Origin: CAZQQN01 sp964549595
Lineage (GTDB): Bacteria > Bacteroidota > Bacteroidia > CAILMK01 > CAYYUA01
Reading direction: 5' to 3'
Length of the DNA: 13,784 nt
Assembly (NCBI GenBank): GCA_964549595.1
Contig: CAZJWK010000075.1
Location: 1 to 13,784, forward strand
The position numbers and the translations under genes were made by a program. Position 1 is the first letter of the stretch, and each line of letters begins with the position of its first letter. Below, piece by piece: positions 13,057 through 13,784 of this stretch. The notes under the pieces are model-generated. The model worked only from the letters and a program-made list of their open reading frames with translations. It was not told the origin of the DNA and made no database searches.

Positions 13057-13416
13057 ACATTTAACTTCTATGATAGGAATAATAATTTAACATATGGCAA
13101 AACCGAACCACAAGAAATGAGGGGTGGTGTAGGAAATACTGCTTTAGAATTAGCGAACTCTGGTAGTGGTTATTATATTTATGGGCTGAGTATGGCCATG
13201 GGATTTCACAGTACTACTTTATTATTGAACCCTCAAGAACCAAATAATCCCCGTTTTAGGATGTATGATCAACATGGAACTGGGTCTAGTAATTATATGA
13301 ATGCTAAAGAATTAGATAAAGCCATTACGCAATACATAAAACGACACTACCCAATTCCTACTCAATCGGGTGAACCAGGAAAAACTACTATTAAATTATG
13401 GCAAATAAAACCATGA
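13057..13416 (+). pseudogene. RHS-linked toxin-like C-terminal region, last part
   Basis: The frame continues after the TAG at 13054, with its first ATG at 13117 and its end at a TGA at 13414. Between the TAG and that ATG the translation TFNFYDRNNNLTYGKTEPQE reads like ordinary protein, which supports a single original gene. The rest holds the most domain-like sequence: GVGNTALELANSGSGYYIYG, MAMGFHSTTLLLNPQEPNNP, FRMYDQHGTG and a last helix with LDKAITQYIKR before TTIKLWQIKP. The His at 13207 (GFHSTT) and the Asp in YDQHG are plausible active-site residues to pair with a Cys in the previous part. This is inference. The ATGA overlap with the next gene suggests the pair was once translated together. 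Confidence 0.6.
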
Positions 13417-13784
13417 AATTAAATAAACTGATTACGTTTGGACTTATATTAATATTAGTATGTTGTAATGATAGTAATAAAAATAATAGAGATGGTAATT
13501 CTAAAGATGAAGAAGCGAAAAAAAGTGAAATAATTCATAATAATAAAGAAAAATCCGATAAAAATTCACAAACTGAAAAAAAGTTGACAAAAGGGGTAAA
13601 ATTTATTTCGATATTGAAGGATGCTGGATTTAAGTTAGAGAAAGATACTTTATTGAGGAGTCAGTTTTTAAAAAGTAGGGTTTTTAATTATTTAAAATCA
13701 AAGTATAATAATTTAACGCCTAATAAAGATCTTGATTATTTGAAAAAAATTAAAGTCTCTAAATCAGATAGTTCAGTAGATTTT
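13413..13784 (+). CDS. Putative lipoprotein, candidate immunity protein (3' end beyond window)
   Basis: The frame opens with an ATG at 13413 that overlaps the preceding TGA as ATGA and stays open for 124 codons to the window edge. MKLNKLITFGLILILVCCND is a short lipoprotein signal peptide with Cys at 17-18 (LVCC). An Asn/Lys/Glu-rich linker follows to about residue 58, then a domain beginning KGVKFISILKDAGFKL. The sequence is extremely AT-rich: 13441-13500 has about 18 percent GC. Position directly behind a toxin-like RHS C-terminus, translational coupling and export to the envelope make a cognate immunity lipoprotein likely. If so, the toxin would act outside the cytoplasm. No family was recognised. 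The last part of the gene is not visible. Confidence 0.6.
   Translation, partial: MKLNKLITFGLILILVCCNDSNKNNRDGNSKDEEAKKSEIIHNNKEKSDKNSQTEKKLTKGVKFISILKDAGFKLEKDTLLRSQFLKSRVFNYLKSKYNNLTPNKDLDYLKKIKVSKSDSSVDF

Noticed and set aside
12418..13416. Stop-codon reassignment (TAA/TAG read as Gln), as in some phages of this phylum
   Set aside because: Both TAA and TAG are used as ordinary stops by other genes in the window, for example TAA for pyrD, and nothing phage-like is present. Decay by two C-to-T changes or sequencing error is simpler.
1..13784. CRISPR array, tRNA or rRNA genes, plasmid or phage origin
   Set aside because: No regularly spaced direct repeats, no cloverleaf or rRNA-like sequence, and no replication or integrase gene was found on reading both strands.

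Overview
This is a chromosomal window that looks like Bacteroidota, probably a Cytophagales-type bacterium (class is inference). Reasons: a LytTR response regulator beside an Hpt protein, a PadR/PspC pair, a YbiT-type ABC-F protein of the form I associate with this phylum, an RHS protein ending of the Bacteroidota style, moderate-to-low GC, mostly weak Shine-Dalgarno sequences, and a promoter-like TAnnTTTG element before the cold-shock gene. The gene order is ordinary housekeeping DNA with mobile or accessory DNA at each edge. An assembly gap of exactly 100 N lies at 8692-8791.

Left edge (1-1920): the first 94 bases are the 5' end of a group II intron on the minus strand, resembling class C. 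It is inserted directly in the T-tract of a strong intrinsic terminator, which is the known target preference of class C introns. Upstream on the minus strand are an Hpt phosphotransfer protein and a LytTR response regulator, probably co-transcribed and without a local histidine kinase. A 545-base stretch without genes follows.

Middle (1921-7730): on the minus strand come a small secreted protein, an alkyltransferase-like DNA-damage protein with PAHR in place of PCHR, a likely ruvX-def operon, and a cspA-type cold shock gene with its own promoter and terminator. On the plus strand are a TrpF-like barrel protein that has lost its catalytic cysteine, a YbiT-like ABC-F ATPase with one degenerate nucleotide site, and a SAM methyltransferase.

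Gap region and pyrD (7731-12375): a PadR-PspC pair points left, and a DUF4831-like lipoprotein followed four bases later by pyrD (quinone-type dihydroorotate dehydrogenase) points right. Both genes flanking the gap lose their N-termini in it, so they are divergent and their promoters are not visible. A secreted, outer-membrane-like protein of unknown function follows.

Right edge (12376-13784): a truncated RHS core tip of high GC ends in the DPxG motif and passes into a very AT-rich, toxin-like C-terminal region. That region stays in one reading frame but is split by two in-frame stops, TAA and TAG, each one C-to-T change from a Gln codon. An AT-rich lipoprotein gene overlaps its end by ATGA and is a good immunity-protein candidate. 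This orphan RHS tip with its putative lipoprotein immunity partner is the most interesting accessory system in the window; the toxin family is not one I can name.
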